Origin: JACNKV01 sp964645915
Lineage (GTDB): Bacteria > Fidelibacterota > Marinisomatia > Marinisomatales > JACNKV01
Length of the DNA: 54,269 bases
Assembly (NCBI GenBank): GCA_964645915.1
Contig: CAZYDH010000011.1
Span: forward strand, 1-54,269
Reading direction: 5' to 3'
The notes below the pieces were generated by a model. It had not been told where the DNA came from, did no database searches, and saw only the letters and a list, made by a program, of their open reading frames with translations. The first letter of the stretch is position 1. Every line of letters starts with the position of its first letter. This document shows positions 35,292-43,446 of the stretch, piece by piece. Made by a program: the position numbers and the translations under genes.

Positions 35292-35513
35292 ATGCATGAA
35301 TCACAAATTGTCTATGCTTTTCTAGGAAATTTTGGTCCCATGGAAATGATATTGATCGTTCTGGTTATCTTATTATTATTTGGAGCAAAACGGTTACCTG
35401 AATTAGCCCGTGGTTTAGGTCAAGGAATTCGCGAATTTAAAGGGGCTGTTGATGGTGCAAAAAAAGAGATAGAAGATGCCACTGATCCATCAAAAGATGA
35501 CAAAGAGGAATAA
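35292..35513 (+). CDS. tatA: Sec-independent protein translocase TatA
   Basis: A 73-residue TatA/E protein: a short N-terminus, a membrane helix (about residues 14-32, PMEMILIVLVILLLFG), the FGAKRLPELARGLGQGIREFK hinge and amphipathic helix (split here by the 20-residue limit at FGAKRLPELARGLG and QGIREFK), and a charged acidic tail. It builds the Tat pore recruited by TatC. GGAGG at about 35279-35283 precedes the ATG at 35292; the in-frame TTG at 35277 would lie ahead of that Shine-Dalgarno and is rejected. No TatB-like gene is in the window. Confidence 0.96.
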   Translation: MHESQIVYAFLGNFGPMEMILIVLVILLLFGAKRLPELARGLGQGIREFKGAVDGAKKEIEDATDPSKDDKEE

Positions 35514-35572
35514 CATTAAAATCCTCTGATTTATAGAAAATTATTAGACCAAAATCTGGAACATTTTCGTTC

Positions 35573-35614
35573 TGTATTCATTTAATACAAGCCGTATTTC
35601 TTTTTGGAAATACG
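35573..35614. repeat. Tandem GTATT/AATAC inverted repeats upstream of batA
   Basis: Two perfect inverted repeats lie side by side in the tatA-batA spacer: TGTATT-N5-AATACA (35573-35589) and CGTATTTC-N6-GAAATACG (35593-35614). The GTATT/AATAC half-sites begin at 35574, 35584, 35594 and 35609. The first three are spaced by exactly ten bases. There is no U-tract after the second hairpin, so it is not an intrinsic terminator. An operator for the bat operon or a 5' leader hairpin are both possible. Confidence 0.55.
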
Positions 35615-35637
35615 ATGCTATCTTCAATGATTGATCA

Positions 35638-36609
35638 ATGATACAATTTCTACATCCATGGTACATTATTCTTTTACTACTCATTCCAGTAATGGAATGG
35701 TGGTATCGTTATGCTGGACAAAAGAAGGAAGGGACATTAAGAGTATCCTCGGCTAATTTATTATCATCCTATTTTAAAAAACGAGGTCAAAATAGAAATA
35801 ATTTTCTACGGTATCTCTATTATTGCTTTTTAGTTCTTATCATAATAGCACTCGCAAAACCACAGTGGACACGTTTATCAACAGAAACAGAAGTCGATGT
35901 AGTCGATATTGTGTTAGTAGTGGATATTTCAAGTAGTATGCTTGCAGAAGATTTTCCACCAAATCGATTAGAAGTTGTAAAAAAAACTGCTGACCAATTT
36001 ATTGCTAAACGAAAAGGAGATCGCATAGGACTTCTTGTCTTCGCGGGAGAAACATTTATTCAATGTCCATTAACAGTGGATATTTCCGTATTAAGAAATT
36101 TGTTGAAAGAGGTAACCATTGTTGACAGGGAATTAGATGGCACAGCAATTGGAATGGCCATCGCAAATGCAACTAATCGTCTTCGATCCAGTCAAGCTAC
36201 AAGTAAAGTCATGATCTTGCTATCCGATGGAAGCAATAATGCCGGCGAACTGGATCCCTTGACTGCTGCAGATATGGCAACGGAATTTAATATTCGCATC
36301 TACACAATTGGTGCAGGGACAAATGAATCTGTCACCTTTATACAAAATAGAGGATATATAAAGAATGAAATCGATGAGACAACATTAATCGCAATTGCTG
36401 AGAGAACCGGTGGTAAATATTTTAGAGCAACAGATGAAAAATCGTTAGTTGAGATCTATACGGAGATCGATGGATTGGAACGGACAAAAATCAATGTAAA
36501 AGAATTTATTAGTTATAAAGAATTATTCGGTTTTATTCTATGTTGTGCTTTGATTATAGCCATCGGACAATTAAGCCTATCTAAATATGCTTTTAGGAGA
36601 AAAATCTGA
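35638..36609 (+). CDS. batA: Aerotolerance protein BatA (VWA domain)
   Basis: A 323-residue membrane protein: N-terminal Bat segment (FLHPWYIILLLLIPVMEWWY), a second membrane helix, a von Willebrand factor A domain (about residues 85-270) and a C-terminal helix. The MIDAS metal motif DISSS (VLVVDISSSML), with T (DGTAIGMAIANA) and D (LLSDGSNNAGE), is complete. Bat proteins are linked to aerotolerance and envelope stability in Bacteroides and spirochaetes, but their molecular role is unsettled. First gene of the bat operon here; no moxR or DUF58 gene precedes it. Confidence 0.95.
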   Translation: MIQFLHPWYIILLLLIPVMEWWYRYAGQKKEGTLRVSSANLLSSYFKKRGQNRNNFLRYLYYCFLVLIIIALAKPQWTRLSTETEVDVVDIVLVVDISSSMLAEDFPPNRLEVVKKTADQFIAKRKGDRIGLLVFAGETFIQCPLTVDISVLRNLLKEVTIVDRELDGTAIGMAIANATNRLRSSQATSKVMILLSDGSNNAGELDPLTAADMATEFNIRIYTIGAGTNESVTFIQNRGYIKNEIDETTLIAIAERTGGKYFRATDEKSLVEIYTEIDGLERTKINVKEFISYKELFGFILCCALIIAIGQLSLSKYAFRRKI

Positions 36610-37634
36610 TGGAGTGGAGATATCCTTGGATTTTTACCTTTTTTCTAATATGGATATTGGTTTCAATAATTATATCATGGAAAGAGAATAGATCGACCTT
36701 CTTTTTCAATCAAATATCAGGAGATCTAAAAAATCATTTATTTACACGAACACTTTGGAATAGAATCATTCTAAGAAAACGATTGATCTTATCTGGGATC
36801 CTATTCTTGATTATTGCAGCAGCCGGACCACAGATTGGCACAAGAGTCAAGCCGGTTGAGAGAAAAGGAGTTGACCTTGTCTTTGCAATTGACGTATCGA
36901 TCAGTATGGATGCTATTGATGTTAAACCCAGTCGATTGGATAAAGCAAAATTTGAAATTGGACGATTAATCAATGAGTTAAAAGGGGATCGTGTTGGTTT
37001 TATTGTTTTTGCAGGTTCCAGCCATTTATATCTGCCACTCACAACAGACTATGAAGCGGCATTATTATTCTTGGATGCAATTGATACAAAAATGATCCCG
37101 ACTCAAGGAACATCTCTTAGTAGCGCATTATCTACTGCATTGAGTGTATTCCCGGAAGAGAATGAAAAACACAAAGTTGTTGTGTTAGTTACTGATGGTG
37201 AAGATCATGAAGGCGATGCAATTACATTTGCCGAGAAGATTGCAAAAACCGGAATTGTAATACATTCAGTCGGTGTTGGGACACATACCGGATCATTGAT
37301 TCCATTTGTAAAAAAGGGTATCACCGAATATAAGCGAGACATTCAAGGGAATTTAGTAACATCTATTTTAAATGAAACAGCATTAACCGATATCGCAGAT
37401 GCGGGTGGAGGTATTTTTATTCGATTTGATAATCATGCTTCAAGTTATTTAAGTTTACTGAGTGCAATTAATGCCATGGAAAAAAAGACGATAAGCACAC
37501 ATGAATTTTCTGAATATGAGGATCAATACCACATTTTTGCGATCGGTTCTTTGATGTGTTTCATCATAGCCTTTTTTCTTCCGACTAAAAATATGAACAA
37601 ATCAGCTACATGGAGAGGAAGATTTGTTAAATAA
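36609..37634 (+). CDS. batB: Aerotolerance protein BatB (VWA domain)
   Basis: A 341-residue paralogue of BatA with the same layout: N-terminal helices, a VWA domain with MIDAS DVSIS (VFAIDVSISMDAIDVKPSRLDK), PTQGTSLSSALSTAL and VLVTDGEDHEGDA, and a C-terminal membrane helix (FAIGSLMCFIIAFFLP). The start ATG overlaps the batA stop by one base (TGATG). BatA and BatB are thought to form hetero-complexes with BatC in the periplasm; this is family knowledge, not visible here. Confidence 0.95.
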   Translation: MEWRYPWIFTFFLIWILVSIIISWKENRSTFFFNQISGDLKNHLFTRTLWNRIILRKRLILSGILFLIIAAAGPQIGTRVKPVERKGVDLVFAIDVSISMDAIDVKPSRLDKAKFEIGRLINELKGDRVGFIVFAGSSHLYLPLTTDYEAALLFLDAIDTKMIPTQGTSLSSALSTALSVFPEENEKHKVVVLVTDGEDHEGDAITFAEKIAKTGIVIHSVGVGTHTGSLIPFVKKGITEYKRDIQGNLVTSILNETALTDIADAGGGIFIRFDNHASSYLSLLSAINAMEKKTISTHEFSEYEDQYHIFAIGSLMCFIIAFFLPTKNMNKSATWRGRFVK

Positions 37635-38427
37635 AAGTAAAAAATATTACATAATATTCTTGATTCTCAGTCAAATACTATTTGGTAAAAATGATAAAGG
37701 ATTAATGAATTATCGAAATCAACAATTTGATAAAGCAAGGAAATATTATGAATCGATTTTACAAAAAGAAAATTCTCCTTTAGCAAGTTTTGGGCTTGGT
37801 ACATCTGCATTTCAATTAGGAGACATTGAAAGCGCTGTAAAAGCGTTTGATGATGCATTAAAGAGTGAAGATGATCGATTAAAAGCAAAATCTTATTATA
37901 ACATGGGAAACATTCTTTATAGTCAACAGAGAATGGACGAAAGTTTGGCATTTTTCAAGAAATCTCTGGAATTTGATCCGACAGATAATGAAGCGAAAGC
38001 AAATTATGAAATGTTAAAGTACCAGATGCAAAATCAAAATCAGAATGATAAAGAAAATCAGGAGGATAATAAAGACCAAAAGAAAGAGCAAGAAAACAAA
38101 GAACAAAATCAGTCTGAAGAAGAAAAACTAGAAAACAAAGACTCAGAATCTTCTGAGAATTCTCAAGAGAAGGATCAAGAGAACAAAAACCAAAAAGATA
38201 AAACAGATGAACAATCTGATCAGCAAGATGAAAAACCTGACGGATTAGAAAATGAAGAGAACGAAACTAAAGAAGCATCAGAAAAATCTTTAAACGAAGA
38301 GAAAGAAAAAGAAGAAAATAAAAAGAATGCAGAAGTAATTTTAAACGCATTAAAACAAGATGACAAGATTAATCAAAAACGAAAAATTTCAAAAGCTGCA
38401 TCGAAAAAATTAGAAAAAGATTGGTAA
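37624..38427 (+). CDS. batC: BatC-like TPR protein with long charged tail
   Basis: A 267-residue protein: signal peptide (YYIIFLILSQILFG), TPR repeats (about residues 25-135; AKSYYNMGNILYSQQRMDESL, with SLEFDPTDNEAKANYEMLK as the last), then about 100 residues of low-complexity Gln/Glu/Asn/Lys/Asp sequence and a short basic C-terminus (KRKISKAASKKLEKDW). Start is TTG at 37624, overlapping the batB end; the first ATG would remove the signal peptide. BatC is the TPR partner of BatA and BatB. Confidence 0.88.
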   Translation: MLNKSKKYYIIFLILSQILFGKNDKGLMNYRNQQFDKARKYYESILQKENSPLASFGLGTSAFQLGDIESAVKAFDDALKSEDDRLKAKSYYNMGNILYSQQRMDESLAFFKKSLEFDPTDNEAKANYEMLKYQMQNQNQNDKENQEDNKDQKKEQENKEQNQSEEEKLENKDSESSENSQEKDQENKNQKDKTDEQSDQQDEKPDGLENEENETKEASEKSLNEEKEKEENKKNAEVILNALKQDDKINQKRKISKAASKKLEKDW

Positions 38428-38431
38428 ACAA

Positions 38432-40150
38432 TTGAAAAAATTCTTCCTCATATTCGCTATTATTACTTCTTTTCTGACTGCAGCTAACGTTATTGCTTCT
38501 GTGGATGCAAAAAGAATATCCCTGGGACAAATAATTAAATTGACGGTGGAAATAAGTGATTCCGGTGAAAACCCGGATATAAATATATCATCGATTGAAA
38601 AAGATTTTACCATTATTAGTGGACCGTTTACACAAACAAGCTTCAAATCTGTCAACGGAAGAATTTCATCTTCTCGTAGTCATACATGGAGTATAACACC
38701 AAATAGGGAAGGAATATTGATGATTCCTTCATTTCATGTAAATGTTGGAAGCAAGATTAAGAAGACAAACCCCATCAAAATTGAAGTTCAAAAGGGAAAA
38801 ATACAATCAAAACATGATGATATTATTCTAATCGCGGAGTTGGATAAAAAAACTGCCTATCCCGGAGAGCAGATTACAATAGAATATAAATTATATACAA
38901 AAGTAGATCTATCGATAAAAACTGTTAATAAACCTGATTTTGTAGGATTTTGGGCCGAAGAATTGTTTCAAGCCACACAGTTGAATTATCGTAAAGTATA
39001 TTTGAATGGCGAACAATATAATATGGCAAAATTATTTAAATACGCATTATTCGCAACAAAAACCGGAAAAGTGTCCATCCCTGAATTGAAGGTAAAGTGT
39101 AATGTTGTTGTTGAGAATCAGTCCAAAAGACGTTCGATGTTTGATACGTTTTTTGATGACCCGTTTTTTTCAAGGCAACAGACTGTTCCTAAAATTGTAC
39201 AATCAGAGAAAAAAACTATTGAAGTCAAAACATTTCCTGCTGAAAGTCCTGCTGATTTCTCGGGTGCGGTGGGAGAATTCACACTGTATTCAGAAATTGA
39301 TAGAACATCATTACCTGTGAATGATGCCATTACTCTTAATGTAAAATTGAAAGGGACAGGAAATCTATCACTTGTGAATCTTCCGGATATCCAATTCCCT
39401 GAAATTCTTGAAGTTTTTCCACCATCAATGGATCTTGTCAAGGATCCATTTAGAGATCAAATTACCGGTTCAATAAACTGGGAGTATATTCTAATCCCTC
39501 GACAAACCGGAAAGTTTACAATTCCGAGGATAGAACTTCCTTATTTTAATCCGAAAACTAAAAAGTGGGAGCGTGCAGTATCTAACCCGATCTCCTTTTC
39601 TGTTGTCCCCGGAAAAACACCAATGAGTACTGCTAACGGTTTTCGTAAAGAAGAGGTTGAATTATTAGGCAAAGATATTCGATATTTTCGATCGAAAGTT
39701 TCTGACTGGAAATCCATGAAAACAAATCATGCAGTCAACAATCAAGTTATTGGTTTATACATCGTTGCTTTGGTCATGTTTTTATTACCATTTGGATTAA
39801 AAAATATCCTAGATGATAGAAAAGGATCAAGAGAAAATCGTAATTCTAAAAACGCTATTAAGATAGCTCGAAAAAAGCTTAAACAGAAAACACCAGATCC
39901 ATTTACACAAGTAACGGATGTTATTTATCCTTATCTCAAGGATAGATTTCTTCTAACGACAGAACAATTAGATCCTCACTCGGTAAAAATGATATTTTCT
40001 AATAAGATCAGTGAAACGGATTTAGAAGAATTGGTTAACATATTACAACTATGTGATGCAGGGAAGTATGCTCCTGATTCGGCAGAAATTCAAGATAGTA
40101 TAAAAACGGATGTTATAAGTTTGTTAAAAAGGATTGATGCGAATGAATAG
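38432..40150 (+). CDS. batD: BatD-family protein
   Basis: A 572-residue protein with a signal peptide (KKFFLIFAIITSFLTAANVIA), several beta-sandwich repeats of the BatD/oxygen-tolerance family (RISLGQIIKLTVEISDSGE; LDKKTAYPGEQITIEYKLYT; SEIDRTSLPVNDAITLNVK with LKGTGNLSLVNLPDI) and one membrane helix (about residues 431-452), followed by a cytoplasmic C-terminal domain. It is probably anchored with its sandwich domains in the periplasm. TTG start five bases after the batC stop, supported by the signal peptide beginning immediately. Confidence 0.9.
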   Translation: MKKFFLIFAIITSFLTAANVIASVDAKRISLGQIIKLTVEISDSGENPDINISSIEKDFTIISGPFTQTSFKSVNGRISSSRSHTWSITPNREGILMIPSFHVNVGSKIKKTNPIKIEVQKGKIQSKHDDIILIAELDKKTAYPGEQITIEYKLYTKVDLSIKTVNKPDFVGFWAEELFQATQLNYRKVYLNGEQYNMAKLFKYALFATKTGKVSIPELKVKCNVVVENQSKRRSMFDTFFDDPFFSRQQTVPKIVQSEKKTIEVKTFPAESPADFSGAVGEFTLYSEIDRTSLPVNDAITLNVKLKGTGNLSLVNLPDIQFPEILEVFPPSMDLVKDPFRDQITGSINWEYILIPRQTGKFTIPRIELPYFNPKTKKWERAVSNPISFSVVPGKTPMSTANGFRKEEVELLGKDIRYFRSKVSDWKSMKTNHAVNNQVIGLYIVALVMFLLPFGLKNILDDRKGSRENRNSKNAIKIARKKLKQKTPDPFTQVTDVIYPYLKDRFLLTTEQLDPHSVKMIFSNKISETDLEELVNILQLCDAGKYAPDSAEIQDSIKTDVISLLKRIDANE

Positions 40151-40883
40151 AATATTATCCTACATTTTATTGTTTGCCATCATCGGAAATGCACAAACCC
40201 CTGATTCACTCTTTGTATTTGCAAACAAGGCTATTGAAAAAGAAAAATATAACACCGCTATTTTAAACTATGAAAAAATTCTATCACAAGGCGTTGAAAG
40301 TGCGAACCTTTACTACAACCTTGGAAATGGATACTATCGAGTAGGAAAGATTGGATTAGCCGCATGGAGTTATGAGAAAGGCTTGCAATTGTCTCCACGG
40401 GATTCCGACCTGAAATTTAACTTAGAGATCACAAATACCCATGTAAGAGATCGAATAGAAAAACCTAAATCAATCTTTTTGTTGGAATGGTATCGCCTTT
40501 TTAAAAATATGGTTACATTGAACGATTTGCTGTTATTTGGTGCAGGATTATTCTTAGTTGCTGCCATTATTTTTCTTTCATCTTTTTGGTTATTATTTCG
40601 CTACCGGTCAAAGGTCATCGTTGTATTGATTGGGTTATCAATCATAATACATTTAGTGGCTATTGATAAATATTGGGATGTATCAGAGATCGATGAAGGA
40701 ATTATTATCACAAAAGAGATAAAAGTTTATGCATCCCCTTTTGAACGTGAGGATGGTATTATATTCCGTTTACACGAAGGAATTAAAGTTCAAGTAACTC
40801 AGGAGCAATCTCAATGGATGGAGATAAGTCTTTTGGATGGGAAAAAGGGTTGGACCCGAAACAGCAATCTTAGAAAGTTGTAA
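40143..40883 (+). CDS. batE: BatE-like TPR and SH3-domain protein
   Basis: A 246-residue protein: signal peptide (NRILSYILLFAIIGNAQ), TPR pair (about residues 30-95; NLYYNLGNGYYRVGKIGLA and WSYEKGLQLSPRDSDLKFNL), two membrane helices (about 123-170) and a C-terminal SH3-like domain (KVYASPFEREDGIIFRLHEG, ending KKGWTRNSNL). This matches BatE. I use the ATG at 40143, overlapping the batD stop by eight bases; in-frame TTG and ATG codons just upstream (40134, 40137) are alternatives. Confidence 0.87.
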   Translation: MNRILSYILLFAIIGNAQTPDSLFVFANKAIEKEKYNTAILNYEKILSQGVESANLYYNLGNGYYRVGKIGLAAWSYEKGLQLSPRDSDLKFNLEITNTHVRDRIEKPKSIFLLEWYRLFKNMVTLNDLLLFGAGLFLVAAIIFLSSFWLLFRYRSKVIVVLIGLSIIIHLVAIDKYWDVSEIDEGIIITKEIKVYASPFEREDGIIFRLHEGIKVQVTQEQSQWMEISLLDGKKGWTRNSNLRKL

Positions 40884-40938
40884 TGACGATTCTGAGTTAT
40901 TTGTATGATAACTAATCTAATTGCTACTATATTTTACC

Positions 40939-41382
40939 ATGAGTAATACAAGATCAATCCTTATTATCCTCATTATTTTACTCTTTTCGGGGATAATTAC
41001 CGCTCAAGATCAAAATGAGTATTTTAATCCTACTGAGTTGAAAGACTACGAACCTAAATGGCCAATCCTTATCAACCCTTTATTAGGCAATAGTCAAATA
41101 ATATTTCCTTCAGATTCATTAAATGAAAAAAATGCAGAAATCGAAGGATTTAGGTTACAAGTATTTGCCACTAAATCAAGATCTACTGCTGATAGTTTAA
41201 AGACCGTGATAGAAGGAAAAATCGAAGAAAAGGTTTACGTAAAGTTTGAAGTTCCAAACTATAAAGTTCGTGTGGGTAATTGTAAATCCCGAGAAGAAGC
41301 AGAAATTTTGAAAGCAAAGTTAACTCGATATGGATATCGGTTTGCGTGGATAGTTAGAACTCGTATTGAGTCTATAGAGTAA
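40939..41382 (+). CDS. SPOR-domain protein
   Basis: A 147-residue secreted or anchored protein: an N-terminal signal/anchor (RSILIILIILLFSGIITAQ), a short linker and a C-terminal SPOR domain (about residues 68-140; EGFRLQVFATKSRSTADSL, and YKVRVGNCKSREEAEILKAK). SPOR domains bind glycan denuded of stem peptides at the septum, so it may act in division or wall turnover. I prefer ATG 40939 because the signal sequence starts at once; a TTG at 40921 is also in frame. It follows batE by 55 bases, a gap holding a small inverted repeat, AGTTAT-N7-ATAACT (40895-40913). Confidence 0.86.
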   Translation: MSNTRSILIILIILLFSGIITAQDQNEYFNPTELKDYEPKWPILINPLLGNSQIIFPSDSLNEKNAEIEGFRLQVFATKSRSTADSLKTVIEGKIEEKVYVKFEVPNYKVRVGNCKSREEAEILKAKLTRYGYRFAWIVRTRIESIE

Positions 41383-41441
41383 TCTACTTCAACTTGATCC
41401 GTGTAAATGTGCCAAATTAATTACTTGTCATAAAACCCATA

Positions 41442-42434
41442 ATGCAAGATACACTAAAGTCTTTGATAAAACGGATGATAGATTTGGTTTCAGATGATAT
41501 GACCAAATTTGAAGAGGAATTTTTCTTAGCACTTCAATCAGACGTTCAGTTAATCAACACAATGGTCAATTATTTAGCAAAGCAACGGGGTAAAAGAGTT
41601 CGACCATTATTAACGATCCTTGCAAGTAGAATCTGTGGTGAACCTGCTGCCAACACCTATCGAGCTGCAGCACTAATTGAACTTCTGCATATTGCAACAT
41701 TAGTTCATGATGATGTTGTGGATGATGCAGAGTATCGCAGAGGATTTCCATCAGTAAATCGCGTATGGAGAAATAAAATATCCATTTTGTTTGGAGATTA
41801 TATTCTTAGCAAATCTCTGATCAATATGGTAAAGATCAAAGATTTTGATGTATTAGATCTGATGTCCGAAACAGCTGAACAACTCAGTAGCGGTGAGATC
41901 CTTCAGATGGGGAAAAATTTAAGAAATCAAATGACAGAATCGACCTATTATGACGTGATAATGAAGAAAACGGCTTCACTTCTTTCTGCTTGTTGTGAAT
42001 TGGGTGCAATTACTACATCAAATAATCCTGAAGAACGAAAATTGTTGCGTGAATTTGGAACTAATTTTGGAATGGCATTTCAGATCAGGGATGATTTATT
42101 CGATCTGTATGATAAAGATAACCATACCGGAAAAGACTCTGGGATTGACGTGAAACGAAATATGCTCACACTTCCGTTAATTTATGCTAAAACAACCCTT
42201 TCATTTTTTGAAAATCGAAAGTTAAATGTACTCCTGAAAAAGAAGAAAAAGCAAAAGAGTGACCTATACAAAATAAGAGCTATAATTGAGCACGCGGGGG
42301 GATTTAAGTATGCCGAGGACAGAATTGAGTTCTATTCAGATAATGCTATAAACTCATTACAACATTTTACCGACTCTCCTTATAAACAAAGTCTGATAGA
42401 TATAGTTCAGTATAATAAAACAAGATCTCATTGA
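41442..42434 (+). CDS. Polyprenyl diphosphate synthase (long-chain type)
   Basis: A trans-prenyltransferase of 330 residues. The first aspartate-rich motif is HDDVVDDAEYRRGFPSVN and the second FQIRDDLFDLYDKD. The residues just before the first motif (IATLVHDD) are small, as in octaprenyl or solanesyl synthases, and do not carry the bulky aromatic residues that cap the product in farnesyl or geranylgeranyl synthases. It most likely makes the side chain of a respiratory quinone. Exact chain length cannot be read from sequence alone. Confidence 0.93.
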   Translation: MQDTLKSLIKRMIDLVSDDMTKFEEEFFLALQSDVQLINTMVNYLAKQRGKRVRPLLTILASRICGEPAANTYRAAALIELLHIATLVHDDVVDDAEYRRGFPSVNRVWRNKISILFGDYILSKSLINMVKIKDFDVLDLMSETAEQLSSGEILQMGKNLRNQMTESTYYDVIMKKTASLLSACCELGAITTSNNPEERKLLREFGTNFGMAFQIRDDLFDLYDKDNHTGKDSGIDVKRNMLTLPLIYAKTTLSFFENRKLNVLLKKKKKQKSDLYKIRAIIEHAGGFKYAEDRIEFYSDNAINSLQHFTDSPYKQSLIDIVQYNKTRSH

Positions 42435-42444
42435 CACACCTGTT

Positions 42445-43446
42445 TTGAAAATATTAATCATCAAATTTAGCTCAATTGGAGATATTATTCTTTCGACGTC
42501 TCCGTTAAAATCTGTAAGATTGACATACCCCAAAGCGAAAATAGACTTCTTAACTTTGGATACTTTCGCGCCTTTATTAGAAGGACATTCTGACATTGAT
42601 GAGTTGATCGTCTTAAAAAAATCAGCCAAGTACCGTCAAATAAAACGTACCGGAAAATATTTCCATGACAAACAATATGATTTAGTTATCGATTTACATA
42701 ACACACTTAGAGCTAAAATTATTTGTCGTCAAATTAGAAATGCTCCTAAATATATCTTGAAAAAACCTCGGTGGAATCGTTTTAAACTATTTTATCTTTT
42801 TAAGAATAATTTTGATCCAAACTTTTCTCAAATCCATCTTCTACATTCACCGATAAATCATTTGTTACAAAGTAATGGTAAATATCCACCTACACACCTC
42901 ACCATTTCTGAGATAGAACGAAAATCTGTATTAAAAACATTTGATCTGTCAGATAACTATGTAACCATTATACCCGGAGCTGCCTGGCCTCAAAAACGGT
43001 GGTTGGTGGAAAATTATATATCAATTATTAAAAAGTTGATTGATAATAATATCGGAGTTGTTATTTTAGGTGGAAATAATGATTCAATTTGTGAAGATTT
43101 ATCATATACTCATCATCATGTCATCGACTTGCATGGAAAAACCAGCTTGAGAGAATCTTTAGCAATTATAGCTAATGCAAAGTGTGCGTTAGGAAGTGAT
43201 ACAGGTTTACTTCATGGAGCAGAATCTTTGAAAATCCCTGTTGTAATGATCCTCGGACCGACATCTCGAGAAACAGGAGGAGGGACGAATCTACCTGAGT
43301 CAATTACGGTAGAAGATAATACATTATGGTGTCGACCGTGTTCGCAAAACGGAAAAAGAAAATGTTATCGTAAGAAACAGTTTTGCATGACAAATCTCTC
43401 TGTCGAAACAATTTGGATCGAACTCAAAAGGATATTAGACATATGA
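42445..43446 (+). CDS. Glycosyltransferase family 9 (heptosyltransferase-like)
   Basis: A GT9 protein of 333 residues: N-terminal ILIIKFSSIGDIILSTSPLK, YDLVIDLHNTLRAK in the acceptor half, and the donor half with VTIIPGAAWPQKRWLVE, VVILGGNNDS, IDLHGKTSLRESLAII and ALGSDTGLLHGAESLKIPV. These enzymes add heptose to the inner core of LPS. A cysteine-rich stretch (LWCRPCSQNGKRKCYRKKQ) near the end is common in the family. TTG start, no ATG nearby. It precedes the Kdo transferase gene, giving a glycolipid core-assembly pair. Confidence 0.93.
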   Translation: MKILIIKFSSIGDIILSTSPLKSVRLTYPKAKIDFLTLDTFAPLLEGHSDIDELIVLKKSAKYRQIKRTGKYFHDKQYDLVIDLHNTLRAKIICRQIRNAPKYILKKPRWNRFKLFYLFKNNFDPNFSQIHLLHSPINHLLQSNGKYPPTHLTISEIERKSVLKTFDLSDNYVTIIPGAAWPQKRWLVENYISIIKKLIDNNIGVVILGGNNDSICEDLSYTHHHVIDLHGKTSLRESLAIIANAKCALGSDTGLLHGAESLKIPVVMILGPTSRETGGGTNLPESITVEDNTLWCRPCSQNGKRKCYRKKQFCMTNLSVETIWIELKRILDI

